Positions 34,485 to 45,615 of a stretch of 64,000 bases of DNA are shown here, piece by piece. The DNA lies in assembly GCF_901000735.1 (NCBI RefSeq), contig NC_081542.1:45982238-46046237 (forward strand), in the 5' to 3' direction. The notes under the pieces are model-generated. The model did not search any database and was not told the origin of the DNA. It worked only from the letters and a program-made list of their open reading frames with translations. The position numbers were made by a program, and so were the translations under genes. This stretch comes from Corylus avellana (Eukaryota; Streptophyta; Magnoliopsida; Fagales; Betulaceae). The number at the start of each line of letters is the position of its first letter. The first letter of the stretch is position 1.

Positions 34485-35362
34485 TGAAAATTCTAAAACG
34501 ACTCCAATTATCACCTACTCACACGTCTAGGAGTTTTACAGAAAATATCCAGAAAACAGATCTAACTTAGCAGTTAAAAAATCAACCAAATACTGATATG
34601 AAATATGCAATTAAGAACACAGAAATTTGGTTACGAAGAGGAAACCATTTAGAGAACTCTCTAAATGTAAAACCTCTCCGGGGCAGCCAAACCCAGGAAA
34701 TCAATTCACTATATAGAAGAATAAGGAATACAAGAAGAATAACAAAACCTTTGACTCTTCCTTGCACACGACAAGTGACCCACTTGACTTCTACCTCAGT
34801 AGCCCTTTCCAGAACATCTGGCACGATTCTTCTAAAAGATTTCCTTTCACCGGAACTCCGATTGGCTTCACGTATTTTCTCTTCAATAATAATCTAGAAC
34901 AAATTCTCTCTCTCTAAGCACCCAGATATTTGCTCAAAAAAATACGTACTTGTAAATGTAGCAAAATCGTGTTTAAATAGAAAATAACCCTAATAAGTCA
35001 GCCAGGTCCGGACCCTGCAGATCTGAGGTCCGGACATGCCTCATAAAATGCACTTTCGGGAACTGGGGTCCGGACCCGGGGAATTGAGGTCCGGACCCTT
35101 CTTGAAAAATCAAGTTTCTGGAAATGGGGTCCGGACCCGGCTTCTGGAGGTCCGGACCCGGACTGTCCAGTCTTCATCAACAACTCCGATCGATGGGCGT
35201 TTGTAGTCCGATTGAGCTGAAATTTTGCAGGGACGTTCATAACACATGAATCTACATTATGAACGGTGGAGATTGGATTCTGAGCATTCTATATCAGTGT
35301 TTGAGCCGTGAACAGTAGCATCTGCATTTTGGAACTGAATTAAGCCAACACAAGAACTAACA
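34485..35362 (-). repeat. 5' LTR of the gag-only Sirevirus element
   Basis: 878 bp, TG...CA. Includes six copies of the palindrome GGTCCGGACC or a close variant (35006-35159), a GC-rich core unlike the rest of the LTR. The LTR at 62852-63730 is 879 bp and very similar. The 80-codon ORFs in it are by-products. Confidence 0.85.
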
Positions 35363-36152
35363 CTTTCGAAATTCGAATTCTGATGCTCATCTTTTCTGAC
35401 TACAGACTCGTGTCGTATCCTTTCTTACTTTCAGGTTTTTATTTTTCTGCGTCTCTCTACTAATATGTTCAGATTTAACTACATTTAAGATAGAGCATTC
35501 AGCTTCACTTGATAACCTTTGTAGTAGAAAAGATAGTGCTTTGATCTCTCCACAATAGAAACATGGAAAGAAAATTCTTTCTTCCAATTACATCTCATAA
35601 ACACTAATACCCACAATCTAAAACTAATTCCCCTCTTAAGCAAACCCAATGAAAACAAAATCCACATAAAAATCCAATCTTTAAAGCAAAAGAAAAGAAT
35701 ACCGGAAAACAAAAGTCATGTTCGACACAACAAATCTATGCTCACAAAGAACATTACAGAAAATAGGGGAATTTGAAGCTTTTACCTTGAATTACGTTGG
35801 GTATGACTAGATTTGTGGGAGAAAAGTTTGATGGGAATGTCGCCAGAGGAAAGTAACTTCTTGCGTGATAGCTGCTGTTTATAACTTGAGTGAGAGCCTA
35901 AACGTAGGAAAAAGAGTAAAAGGAGTGAGCTTCAGTTAAAAGGCAGGGGAAGGCTTACATAATGTCATTTGAGACAGTAAGACTATAATTTTATATGAAG
36001 AAACTTTATGTCTCGGGTTGTGGCCATGAAGACTTATGACATCTTGATCATAAAATAAACATAACATGATCACACGGTCACAACCAATAAGGCTAAGATA
36101 ATACTATCACATGGTAAGCACTAAATTGAAGCCGATATTATTATCTTGTAAT
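35363..36152. other. intergenic; repeat copy of 25889-26395 plus flank
   Basis: 35363-35775 is the inverted copy of the 25.9 kb repeat, lacking the 49-bp LINE-type insert. 35780-36000 reads on the minus strand like a promoter/leader region. No coding exon seen. Confidence 0.5.
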
Positions 36153-36478
36153 AGTAAAATATTATCAAGAGAGGAGATATTTGGCCAAGATGCATTCTGC
36201 AACTTTATCATTGAACTTAAATAGAAAAGAGTTACACTTGTATTTGATCACATCAAGCTAACAAGATAAGCTTTGATGTGATAAGAAGATTTAAACAAAG
36301 AATAAAAGATAAAGAGATAATATAAAAAATTACAAACAATCAAAAGAGAAGTGATACAAATAAATAACTCTTACAAGAAATAAGTAAGAGTCCTAAAGTG
36401 ATACAAATAAATAACTCTTACAAGAGATAAGTAAGAGTCCTAGCGCACTTCTCCTGAGTAGCAGCAGACTCCTTAACA
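36153..36478 (-). repeat. 3' LTR of the Copia element
   Basis: 326 bp, starting TGTTAAGGAGTC on the minus strand. It contains a tandem duplication of GTGATACAAATAAATAACTCTTACAAGA.TAAGTAAGAGTCCTA units, also present in the other LTR. Confidence 0.88.
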
Positions 36479-39400
36479 GGCCCCCTCAAACTCATGGGAG
36501 GAGGAAGAATCATGAGTTTGTCACGCAATTCCAAAAACCGAGAAAAAGTTAATCCCCTAGTAAAGATGTCAGCACATTGATCAATGGTGGAGATAAACAG
36601 AATCACAATATCCTGGTGCATAACCTTTTCTCTAATAAAATGATAGTCTATAGCTATATGCTTTGTCCGAGCATGATAGATAGGATTAGATGCCAATGCA
36701 ATGGCTCCAAGATTGTCACACCAAAGCTTTGGTGGAGAGAAAAGGGAGATCCTCAACTCCTTAGAAGCATGCGTAACCAATATAGCTCAGCAGTGGCAAT
36801 GGCCATAGATCTATACTCAGCCTCTATGCTTGAACAAGATACAGTTGGTTGCTTTTTGGATTGCCAAGAGATTAAGCAATTGCCAAGAAAGACACCATAA
36901 CCACTTGTGGATCTTTGGTCAATTGGGTCATCAGCCCAATCAGAGTCACAAAATGCTTCTAGATGAAGAGGTCCCTTAGTGAAAGACAAGCCATAATCTG
37001 GAGTTCCCTTGAGATACCTTAATACTCTCTTAGCTGCAGTAAAATGAGCTGTAGTAGGACAGTGTAAAAACTGACAAAGATGATTCACTGAGAATGATAT
37101 ATCTGGTCTTGTGAGAGTGAAATATTGAAGTGCACCAACAATATGCCTATACAGGGACTGATCTTCCAATGGTTCACAATCAAATTTAGTCAATCTTTTG
37201 CCCGAAGTGCATGGAGCAGAATAAGGTTTAGCTCCTATCATGTGAACTCGATGTAGAAGATCAATAATATATTTGGATTGATTAAGATACAAACCAGCAG
37301 AAGTACGATGTACATGTATGCCCAAGAAATATGACAAATTACCCAAATCCTTCAACTTGAATTCAATTTGCAGTTTTGAGATGAGATCATTAATGCTGGA
37401 TAGATTATTTCCAGTTATGATGATATCATCTACATATATAAGCACAAAGATGGTAAGAGAATCTCTATGAAGCAAAAATAAGGAAGTATCCATCAATGAT
37501 CCTGTGAAACCGAGTTCAAGTAGAGCTTGAGTAATCTATGGAACCAGGCTCTTGGTGCCTGTTTTAAGCCATACAAGGCTTTGTGAAGCTTACAAACTGA
37601 ATCAGGATATTGAGGATCAACAAATCCTCTTGGTTGTTCCATAAAAACTTCTTCATCAAGTTGTCCATGGAGAAAAGCATTTGATATATCAATTTGTTTC
37701 AAAGACCAATTATAATGAACAGCTAATGCTAGAATCAATCTCACAGTTGCAAGTTTTATCACAGGACTAAATGTTTCTGTGTAATCTATACCGTCTCTTT
37801 GTTCAAACCCTTTGGCCACTAGCCATACTTTATACCTCTCAATGGTTCCATCTGGTTTTTGTTTGAATTTATACACCCATTTGATTCTGATGACATTTCT
37901 GTTGTGTGGTCTTGGACAAAGAGACCAAGTGTGATTTTTCTGCAAAGCTTGGAACTCACTTTCCATGGCAGCCAGCCAATGGGGATTTGAGGCTGCTTGA
38001 GTAAAGGTGCTCGGCTCACTAAAGGTAGAGATAGACGTATGCATGGCTTTTAGGGGGATGTTTGGTAGAATAGTATAGCTTGAAATCAGTAAATGTTTTA
38101 GGTTTTAGGCTGCCTGTTTGGGATCTAGTAACAATATGAGGTGAGCTTGGTGGATTAATCAAGGTAGGTAGTGAAGAGATGGAAGGAATATGATCTTCTA
38201 AGATTGGAAGAGATATGTCACAGGTAGGTGTTGATTCTGCAGGAGAATCAATGGTTGTAGGTGAGGTTGGTGTGGTTGTAGGTGAAATAGGTGGAGAAGG
38301 TGTAACAGAATCTGTTATCACAATTGGATTGGATTCTGTAGGTAAAGAGCTTGAAGTTGGTATTATTGCAATGGGAACAATTGGAGGGGATAATGGTTCA
38401 ACAGAAATTGGTTCATTTGTGATCAAATCAGGTGAAATATTGTTAACTTCAATGAACTGAGAGAGTAAGGGAACAATACCTTGATTCAAAGAAGAGTCAC
38501 TTGCTGAAGCCATGTGGGAGGCAGTACCTTGTGTCGGAAACAACTTCTCATCAAAAATCACATGCCTTGAGATAAAGACTCATTTGGTGGAGGTATCTAG
38601 GCACCTATATCCCTTTTGATTTAAACAATATCCTAGAAAGATGCATTGTCTACTTCTGAATTCAAGTTTGTGTCTATTATAAGGACGAAGAAGAGGATAA
38701 CAAGCACAACCAAATACCTTTAAATTACTATAATCTGGTTCCTTATTGTGAAGTTTAAAATAAGGAGTAGACCATTTTATAGTTTGAGTAGGCAATCGGT
38801 TAATCAAATAGACAGCAGTATGGCAAGCCTCAATCTAGAATTTAGAAGATAAATGAGATTGAGCAAGAAGTGTAAGGCCAGTTTCTATGATATGTCTGTG
38901 TTTTCTTTCTGCTATCCCATTTTGTTGGGAAGTGTGAGGACATGTTATTCTATGAAAAATACCATGAGAAGAAAGAAAGTTTTTGAATTGATGAGATGTA
39001 TATTCACCCCTACCATCAGTTTGAAGCTGTTTGATCTTTGTTAAGAGAAGATTTTCAAGTAAACTTTTAAATTTGACAAAACAATCAAATACTTTAGACT
39101 TTAATTTTAAAGGAAAAATCCATGTATGTCTTGAAAAGTCATCTACAAATATAACATAGAATTTATAACCACTAACAGACACAACTGGAGATGTCCAGAC
39201 ATCACTATGAACTAATTCTAATGGAGAATTGGTAACATGAGTTGAATCCTGAAAAGGTAGTTGTTTGCTTTTGGCTAATTGACATGACTCACATAAAGAG
39301 AAACTAGACTCTAAATGACTGACAGGTAGATGTTGAGACTTAAGAAGACGCTTGAGAACTTGAGAATTGGGATGTCCAAGTCTATTGTGCCAAGTGACTT

Positions 39401-40809
39401 CACTAGCTTTGACTCCAAGAAAGGCAGCATGATTGCTGTGTTTATTGACTCCAAGAAAGGCAGTAGGCTTGTTGTGTTTATTGATGAGAAATTGTTTCAG
39501 CTGAATTGGGTATAGACCATCCTCACTTGGCCCCTGCAATATTATCTCCCCCGAGAGGTTGTCCTCTACAAGAAAATAAGAATCTGTGAGTTTGAAGTGG
39601 CAATTATTATCATGACATAAACGATTTATTGAAAGGAGATTAGCTGAAACATCAAGACAATAGTGTCTTGGAGTTTGAAAGAAGAAGAACCCGTATGAGT
39701 GATGGGAAGAGAGCTACCATTACCTACAGCAACCTGTTCTTCCTCATTGTATGGCTGTTGGATTGTGAGATTTTTCAAGTCAGCAGACTATCAGCTAACC
39801 AATCACGGAGAGCATTAGATTGAGCAGTCATGGCTGTATGCTCACTTGGAGGGTGTCTTCCTTGGTAGGCATAGTCCACGCGATGATAGCAGTCAAGTGC
39901 TTGATGGCTTGTCTTACCACAAATTTGACAAGGAACCCTATTAGTGCTATTGGAAAAGGTAGAATTTGTTCTACCTGAAATTGAAGCACGATTTGTTTGC
40001 TGAGGAGAATAGCGCTGACTAGCACTATTTGTTTGCTGAGAAGAATAGCGCTGCCCACCAGGAGGCTTATGTGGTTGATTGCGTGCATTGTTCTTGCTGA
40101 ATTTGGGCCTGTGAGTATTTGTCTTTTGAGAATAAAGCACAAATGAGGTGGTCTCATACTGGTTATTCTACTGCAGTAGAAGACATTCATGGTTGAGCAA
40201 GGCAGACTTAAACTGGTCTAGAGGCATAGCATTGTTATTTGTGACAAGAGAGAAGGTAATGATAAAGGCATTAAACTGAGGATTCAAGCCTCCAACAAGG
40301 TAAGAGATAAGGTCTTCCTCTTCAACTTTCTTTCTAACAAGAGTTAGCTCATCGACAAGGGACTTAGCTTCTTGTAGATACTCAGAGCAAGTCTTAGTTC
40401 CTTGATGAAGAGTTTGTAATTGGTGCTGTAGCTGTAATTGACTGATGTGTGTCCTAGAAGGGCATGCAAAACGGGTAGCCAATGCAGTCCACACCTCATG
40501 GGAGGTATTCAAGCTGTAGACTGTTAGAACCACTTTCTCAGAGAGACAAGTGATAAGCCAGCTAAGATCATACTGTTCTTTTCTTTCCTATATAGCAGCT
40601 TCAGGATTGATAACATCATCCTCTCCAGCAGTTTTGGGAAGGAATTTAGGTGGGCATGGTTCTGAGCCATCAACGATGTTCATAAGACCATGAGTACGAA
40701 GAATGGGACGAATCTGAAGGCTCCAGGCCAGGTAATTACGTTCACCCAATTTGCTAGGTGTAAAGCTAGTAAGATTGGGTATGGAGAAAGTGTTTGCGGA
40801 AGAAGCCAT
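36479..40809 (-). pseudogene. Copia gag-pol polyprotein, several breaks
   Basis: Pieces in order on the minus strand: gag from MASSANTFSIPNLTSF (40809), one CCHC knuckle CQICGKTSHQALDC (about 39890-39930), GAG-pre-integrase WHNRLGHPN, integrase with HSDVW, DDFSR and QQNGIAERKHR (39539-38835), reverse transcriptase with NAFLHGQLDEEVFM and YVDD (about 38044-37300), and RNase H with SSIEAEYRSMA and DQCADIFTRG (to about 36490). Stops or frameshifts fall near 40588, 40168, 39775, 38820, 38570, 38030, 37495 and 36770, so it is inactive. Confidence 0.9.
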
Positions 40810-40848
40810 TAGGTTGGAGGTGTTAACCTACAAATGGCTCTGATACCA

Positions 40849-41174
40849 AGTAAAATATTATTAAGAGATGAGATATTTAGCCAAGATGCATTCTGCAGCT
40901 TTATTATTGAACTTAAATAGAAAAGAGTTACACTTGTATTTGATCACATCAAACAAACAAGATAAGCTTTGATGTGATAAGAAGATTTAAACAAAGAATA
41001 AAAAATAAAGAGATAATATAAAAGATTACAAACAATCAAAAGAAAAGTGATACAAATAAATAATTCTTACAAGAGATAAGTAAGAGTCCTAAAGTGATAC
41101 AAATAAATAACTCTTACAAGAGATAAGTAAGAATCCTAGAGCACTTCTCTTGAGTAGCAACAGACTCCTTATCA
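40849..41174 (-). repeat. 5' LTR of the Copia element
   Basis: 326 bp, same length as the 3' LTR, starting TGATAAGGAGTC on the minus strand (TGTTAAGG in the other LTR). Confidence 0.88.
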
Positions 41175-41283
41175 ATAATCCCACCTCAGCAATGTCATTG
41201 CCATCGGCTAAGATAAGACATTTGCAAAATTTCATAAGAAATAAATAGAAGAGTGAAAATGCAAGAGCAAAAGAGCAACTTAA

Positions 41284-41529
41284 TTACTTGTCCCGAGGTA
41301 ATTTTAGCCTGTAGGCCCTGTACTGGAAATGCCTTCTCGAATTTCCCAGTTCTACAAGCTCCTTAGCTTCCTCAATCTTTGCCTCCTTGACCAACACATC
41401 CACTGCACGCTGTATTACCGCTGTGTCAATAATAAAGTGGTGATTGATAACCTCCACACATAGCTCAATTGCCATATGGAAATCACCCTCTCGCAAAGAC
41501 GTGGAATAAGGGCCACATAAGTGACCCAA
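41284..41529 (-). pseudogene. C-terminal scrap of a PPR gene
   Basis: Encodes about 75 residues matching the end of the PPR family (FHMAIELCVEVINHH, DVLVKEAKIEEAKELVELG, YRLKLPRDK). More diverged than any copy in the array. It has no upstream repeats; at about 41542 it meets DNA shared with the terpene-synthase flank. The Copia element lies just 3' of it. Confidence 0.8.
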
Positions 41530-41541
41530 TCAGGACTACAT

Positions 41542-41818
41542 CCATTTCTTCAGATATTTTCTTCTAAACAAGCTAGGACTCTGATTTTTTGGAGGAGTAC
41601 CCTTCCGCCTGTAAAGTGATGATGTGGAATCTCTTCTATATGCCAAAATTAGCCAGGAGCTTCGTCCACCCCTCATCTCTGATATTTTATGGTTCATGAT
41701 GTGTACACCTTACGTGGGCTAGGATGGATGACGACTCTTTATGTAATTTTTTCTTAATCATATTTTTCTTAATTTTAATTTCATTAATCCTTCATTCAAA
41801 TCTTTTTTTATTAGACTT

Positions 41819-41855
<37 letters not shown>
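41542..41855. repeat. flank repeat, copy 1
   Basis: ATTTCTTCAGATATTTTCTTC...GGAGCTTCGTCCA...CATGATGTGTACACC recurs at 44366-44560, and its AT-rich tail recurs at 44890-45000 and, inverted, at 45445-45540. A third, diverged copy was split by the CACTA element at 43024. A (TA)n run closes it (41820-41856). Confidence 0.65.
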
Positions 41856-41860
<5 letters not shown>

Positions 41861-42031
41861 TCGAATCACTCTTTAGATGTAATATAAATTGCAACATATG
41901 GTGTGAACCTATTTTTTTTAAAGACTAAACTAATTTTTTAAGGCATAATTTTTAAAAGATTTTTTAAGAGTGAACCGGTCATTAAATTAGCTTAATTAAG
42001 AGCATTTAATTATATTTCAATGATTTTTCTT

Positions 42032-42833
42032 GGTTAAATATTTTTTTGCTCCCTAGGGTTTGAAGACTTTATTTTTTCTCTTTAGGGTTTTATTTTTATC
42101 ACAGGAGATACATGTGGTTTTCATAAAAATCAAGATATGGTACTTCCGTTAAAATTCCGTCCAAAATTTAACGAACACAACGTCAACATCAATCAAATAT
42201 CGTCATGTGTCATATAATTAATTTTTTAAACAAATATTTTTTAATAAAATTAAAGAGATTAAAAAATTATATTTAAAAAATCAAGGAGCCCAAGCTTTGC
42301 TCCTACCTGTCACTTCGATCTTTGATTGTTTGCTTCTCCTTCTTCATCTTCCTACTGTTCCGATCCTGTACGTCGAATGGCTCTCGATTGGTTCGGCGTC
42401 GTTTCGGCCTGTTCTCAGAGCCTCCACCACCTTTTCACTTTTGTCCTCGTCGACGAGCAGTTCGATTCTTGATTCTTTCGGCAAGAAATCACTGCCTCTG
42501 AGAGTTGACAATCGGGTTGTCTTCCCTGACCATGTGCTCCTCATGGTGTACGTCTAGCAGAATCACTGAGGGCCAAGACTTGCAGTGCGTCTACTATGAT
42601 TTCTCCAACACCCCAATTTTTTTAAAAAAATTAATTATATAATTATATGATACGTACGTAACAACATTTGATTGGTGCTGACATGGTATTCCATAAAAGA
42701 TTTGGACGGAATTTTAACGGAAGTACTATCTTGGTCTTTATGAAAACCGCAAGTACCTCATGTAATAAAAATGAAACCATAAGGGAGAACAAATAAAGTG
42801 TTGAAACCTTAAGAGCCAAAAGAGTATTTAACC
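42032..42833. mobile_element. Pack-MULE-like TIR element with captured DNA
   Basis: TIRs of about 200 bp (GGTTAAATA...GTTTGAAGAC versus inverted GGTTAAATACTC...GTTTCAACAC) flank about 310 bp of GC-richer, gene-like DNA. Flanks ATTTTTCTT/ATTTTCTTA resemble a 9-bp duplication with a one-base slip. No transposase. The TIR body also resembles the other MULE MITEs in phrasing but not in detail. Confidence 0.7.
42290..42600 (-). pseudogene. captured gene fragment inside the Pack-MULE-like element
   Basis: GC content rises sharply. The minus strand is open from 42544 to 42344 (RGSDFLPKESRIELLVDEDK, then a KVVEALRTG stretch). A faint resemblance to the second half of GlnB/PII proteins (a GSEF...E..V...E.V...ARTG pattern) is visible but too weak to name. 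No start context, intron or full domain. Parent gene unknown. Confidence 0.45.
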
Positions 42834-43023
42834 ATTTTCTTATATGTGATTTCATTAAGTTCAAAGATTAATGTATGATATTATTTTCTAAGAGTTTATC
42901 ACTTTCCAAAACCATATAACTACAACATTTAGAATTTAAAAACATACTATATTAATTAACTACTTATAATCGACCATATAAGTAGTTAATTAATATTTTA
43001 TCATGGTTCATGATGTTTACAGA

Positions 43024-43591
43024 CACTACAAAATAACTATTTTTTCTTGATTAGCGGTTTTTAATGTGTCATGATGTCTGACTCGTCAGAAAACTTTTCT
43101 AACGTGGCTTTTCTAACGTGTGTTGAAGGTTAAAACATAAGAGTTAGTAAATTTTTTTTACTGACGTATTATTGCTTAGCACGTCAAAATTTACTGACGT
43201 GCTACTGTTTGCTACATCAAAAACGTTTTTGACGTAAAAGTACCACATCAAAAAAATTTCTTACATGGGAGAAGTGCCACGTCAGAAATTTTCTGACGTG
43301 GTAAACATTGCCATGTCAGAAAATTGTCTGACATGAGAATGTTTATCACGTCAGAAAATTAAGTCATCAGTGATTTTAAAATCCTAAAAAATTTATTGAC
43401 GTGGCAATATCTAACATGTCAGAATTTATTGACGTGTTGGTATTGCCACGTCACTAATTACTGACATGCCAAATTTTCTACGTCAGGAAAATATTTACTG
43501 GCGTGGCATTTTATGCCACGTCAGTAATTAGTGACGTGGCAAAAAATCGAATACTATAACTACGTCAGAAAATAATAATTTTTTTGTAGTG
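43024..43591. mobile_element. non-autonomous CACTA element (568 bp)
   Basis: Starts CACTACAAAA and ends TTTTTGTAGTG, exact CACTA termini, with a 3-bp target duplication AGA on each side (43021-43023, 43592-43594). The interior is a dense array of ACGTCA/TGACGTGG words in both orientations, the subterminal-repeat type bound by CACTA transposase. No coding capacity. Confidence 0.92.
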
Positions 43592-43967
43592 AGACTACAG
43601 TAGTACAGTGTACGTGCATGGATGACGACTAGTCTTTGTGATTATGTACAATTTTTATGGGACATATTTTGAGTTTTTATATTTTTCATAATTTTAATTT
43701 CCCTAATCCTTTATTCAAATCTATTTTTTAATTTGTTATACTTATTGATAACAATTATCAACTACGTACAGGTTAAATAAGTAAACTAAGTTGAGTCGTT
43801 TTGATTTTTTGTTTATTTTTTGAAACAAGTTGAGTCGTTTTGATGGACGTACAGCAAGATGACCGGTTTATAAAAATTTGAGTGAACTTCACTTACCCAT
43901 CCCAAATGTCACGGGTTTTACAATATTAATCTCAAATTATCAAAATTCATAATGTCAGTACGTATCT

Positions 43968-44971
43968 CATATTTTAGCCCTTTTTAATTTCATCCCACTA
44001 TTATGATTTTACGTATAGATGAAATATCTCTTAGACTTTTATAAAATTTATAAAAATACAAATTTGCCTTTAATTTAAAAATCATTAAAAATAAATAATA
44101 ATAAAAATTGTTGCGGGCAGAGACGGGTCCCAGAGGGGACCGGCATGGGCTACCGGCCTCACACCACTATTGCAAGATTCCTTTAAAAAAAAAAAAAAAA
44201 AAAATTGTTTCGCTCCTAATTAGATTGAGACGATTTGACACGCAATATGTTTTAGACCATAAATCATAGGAACCGATATATAAATATAGAACTAATAGAA
44301 GGAAAAGAAAACACAAATGTCTTATATATCTGAAGAAATGGTTTTCTGTCAAATACAACAGAAAACCATTTCTTCAGAAATTTTCTTCTAAACAAGGACT
44401 CTGATTTTTTGGAGGGGTACCCTTCCGCCTGTAAAGTGATGATGTGAAATCTCTTCTATATGCCAAAATTAGCCAGGAGCTTCGTCCAGTACTCCACATC
44501 TCTGATATTTTATGATTCATGATGTGTACAACACCTTACGTGGGCTAGGATGGTCCTAGAGGGCCTCCCACCACTATTGCAAGATTCCATAAAAATTTGT
44601 CCTACGTTATATTCTTGGGCAAAAGAATTTTTGTTTGGCCCTGGACCACCAAAGAGTCTGAAACATACCAATCATCAACAAAGAGTCTGAAAATGTGGTC
44701 TATGTTGATGATTGGTCCGTGTTGAATTGTTGATGATTGGAAAATGTTAACACAGACCACATTTTCTAAATTACATTATTGAATACTAAATGTGGTCTGT
44801 GTTAACATTTTCCAATCATCAACAAAGACCCATCATCGACACAGACCACATTTTCAGACTCTTTGTTGATGATTGGTATGTTTCAGACTCTTTGTGTAAT
44901 TTTTTCTTAATCATATTTTTCTTAATTTTAATTTCATTAATCCTTCATTCAAATCTTTTTTTATTAGACTT

Positions 44972-45005
<34 letters not shown>

Positions 45006-45415
45006 ACGTAAAAGACATTTGTTGAAACATATTGCGTTTCAGATATTTTCTTGTTCTTTCAGATATATAAGACATTTGTGTTGTCTTTTCCTTCTATGTA
45101 TATCGGTTCGTATGATATATGGTCTAAAACATATTGCGTACGTGTCAAATCGTCTCAATCTAAGAGTGAAACTTTTTTTTTTTTTTTTTGTTCTTTTTAA
45201 AGGAATCTTGCAATGGTGGTGTGAGGCCGGTAGCCCATGCCGGTCCCCTCTGGGACCCGTCTCTGCCCGCAACAATTTTTTTTATTATTATTTTTTAATA
45301 ATTTTTAAATTAAAGGCAAATTTAAATTTTTATAAATTTTATAAAAGTCTATGAGATATTTCGTCCGTACGTAAAATCATAATAGTGGGATAAAATTACA
45401 AAGGGCTAAAATATG
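43968..45415. repeat. large palindrome with nested hairpin
   Basis: Outer arms 43968-44334 and 45058-45415 are inverted copies, including GGGTCCCAGAGGGGACCGGCATGGGC-type GC-rich DNA. The spacer holds the flank repeat (44366-44560) and an inner palindrome (44651-44893). The structure ends about 200 bp before the truncated terpene synthase. Confidence 0.85.
44651..44893. repeat. near-perfect hairpin, 105-115 bp arms
   Basis: Arms 44651-44765 and 44788-44893 pair through CCAATCATCAACAAAGAGTC, ATGTGGTCTGTGTTAACA and similar words, with a loop of about 22 bp. An RNA read through it would form a long fold-back of the kind DCL enzymes cut. Confidence 0.85.
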
Positions 45416-45615
45416 ATTAAGAAAAATCATGTACGTAAAATTATATATATATATATAGTCTAATAAAAAAAGATTTGAATGAAGGATTAATGAAATTAAA
45501 ATTAAGAAAAATATGCTTAAGAAAAAATTACACAAAGAGTCGTCAGTCTACACTATCGTTTCACTCCCTTTTTCTATTCCATTGCCAAACACAGCAATCA
45601 ATAATAATTTTTATT

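Larger units (their letters stand above)
31219..35362 (-). mobile_element. Sirevirus-derived non-autonomous LTR element (gag only)
   Basis: Minus-strand element. 5' LTR at 35362-34485 (TG...CA, 878 bp), primer-binding site TGGTATCAGAGC (34482-34471), gag (34415-32577), then 1.3 kb without any protease, integrase or RT. The 3' LTR starts at 31235 and is lost in the gap after 17 bp. The interval before it holds repeated AGGGGGAG polypurine tracts, a Sirevirus hallmark. With gag but no pol it fits the TR-GAG class, mobilised in trans. The LTR matches the element at 62852. It is inserted into the repeat shared by 25889 and 35363. Confidence 0.85.
36153..41174 (-). mobile_element. full-length Copia LTR retrotransposon, decayed
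   Basis: Minus-strand element with two 326-bp LTRs (41174-40849 and 36478-36153), primer-binding site TGGTATCAGAGCC next to the 5' LTR (40848-40836), polypurine tract TTGAGGGGGCC before the 3' LTR, and 5-bp flanks GTAAT/ATAAT. Internal order gag, integrase, RT, RNase H defines Copia. LTRs are alike but not identical and the ORF is broken, so the insertion is not recent. Confidence 0.92.

Noticed and set aside
34998..35240. An 80-codon ORF conserved in two places (also 62974-63216)
   Set aside because: Both copies lie inside LTRs of the same retroelement family over the GC-rich palindromes. Similarity reflects shared LTR sequence, not a protein.
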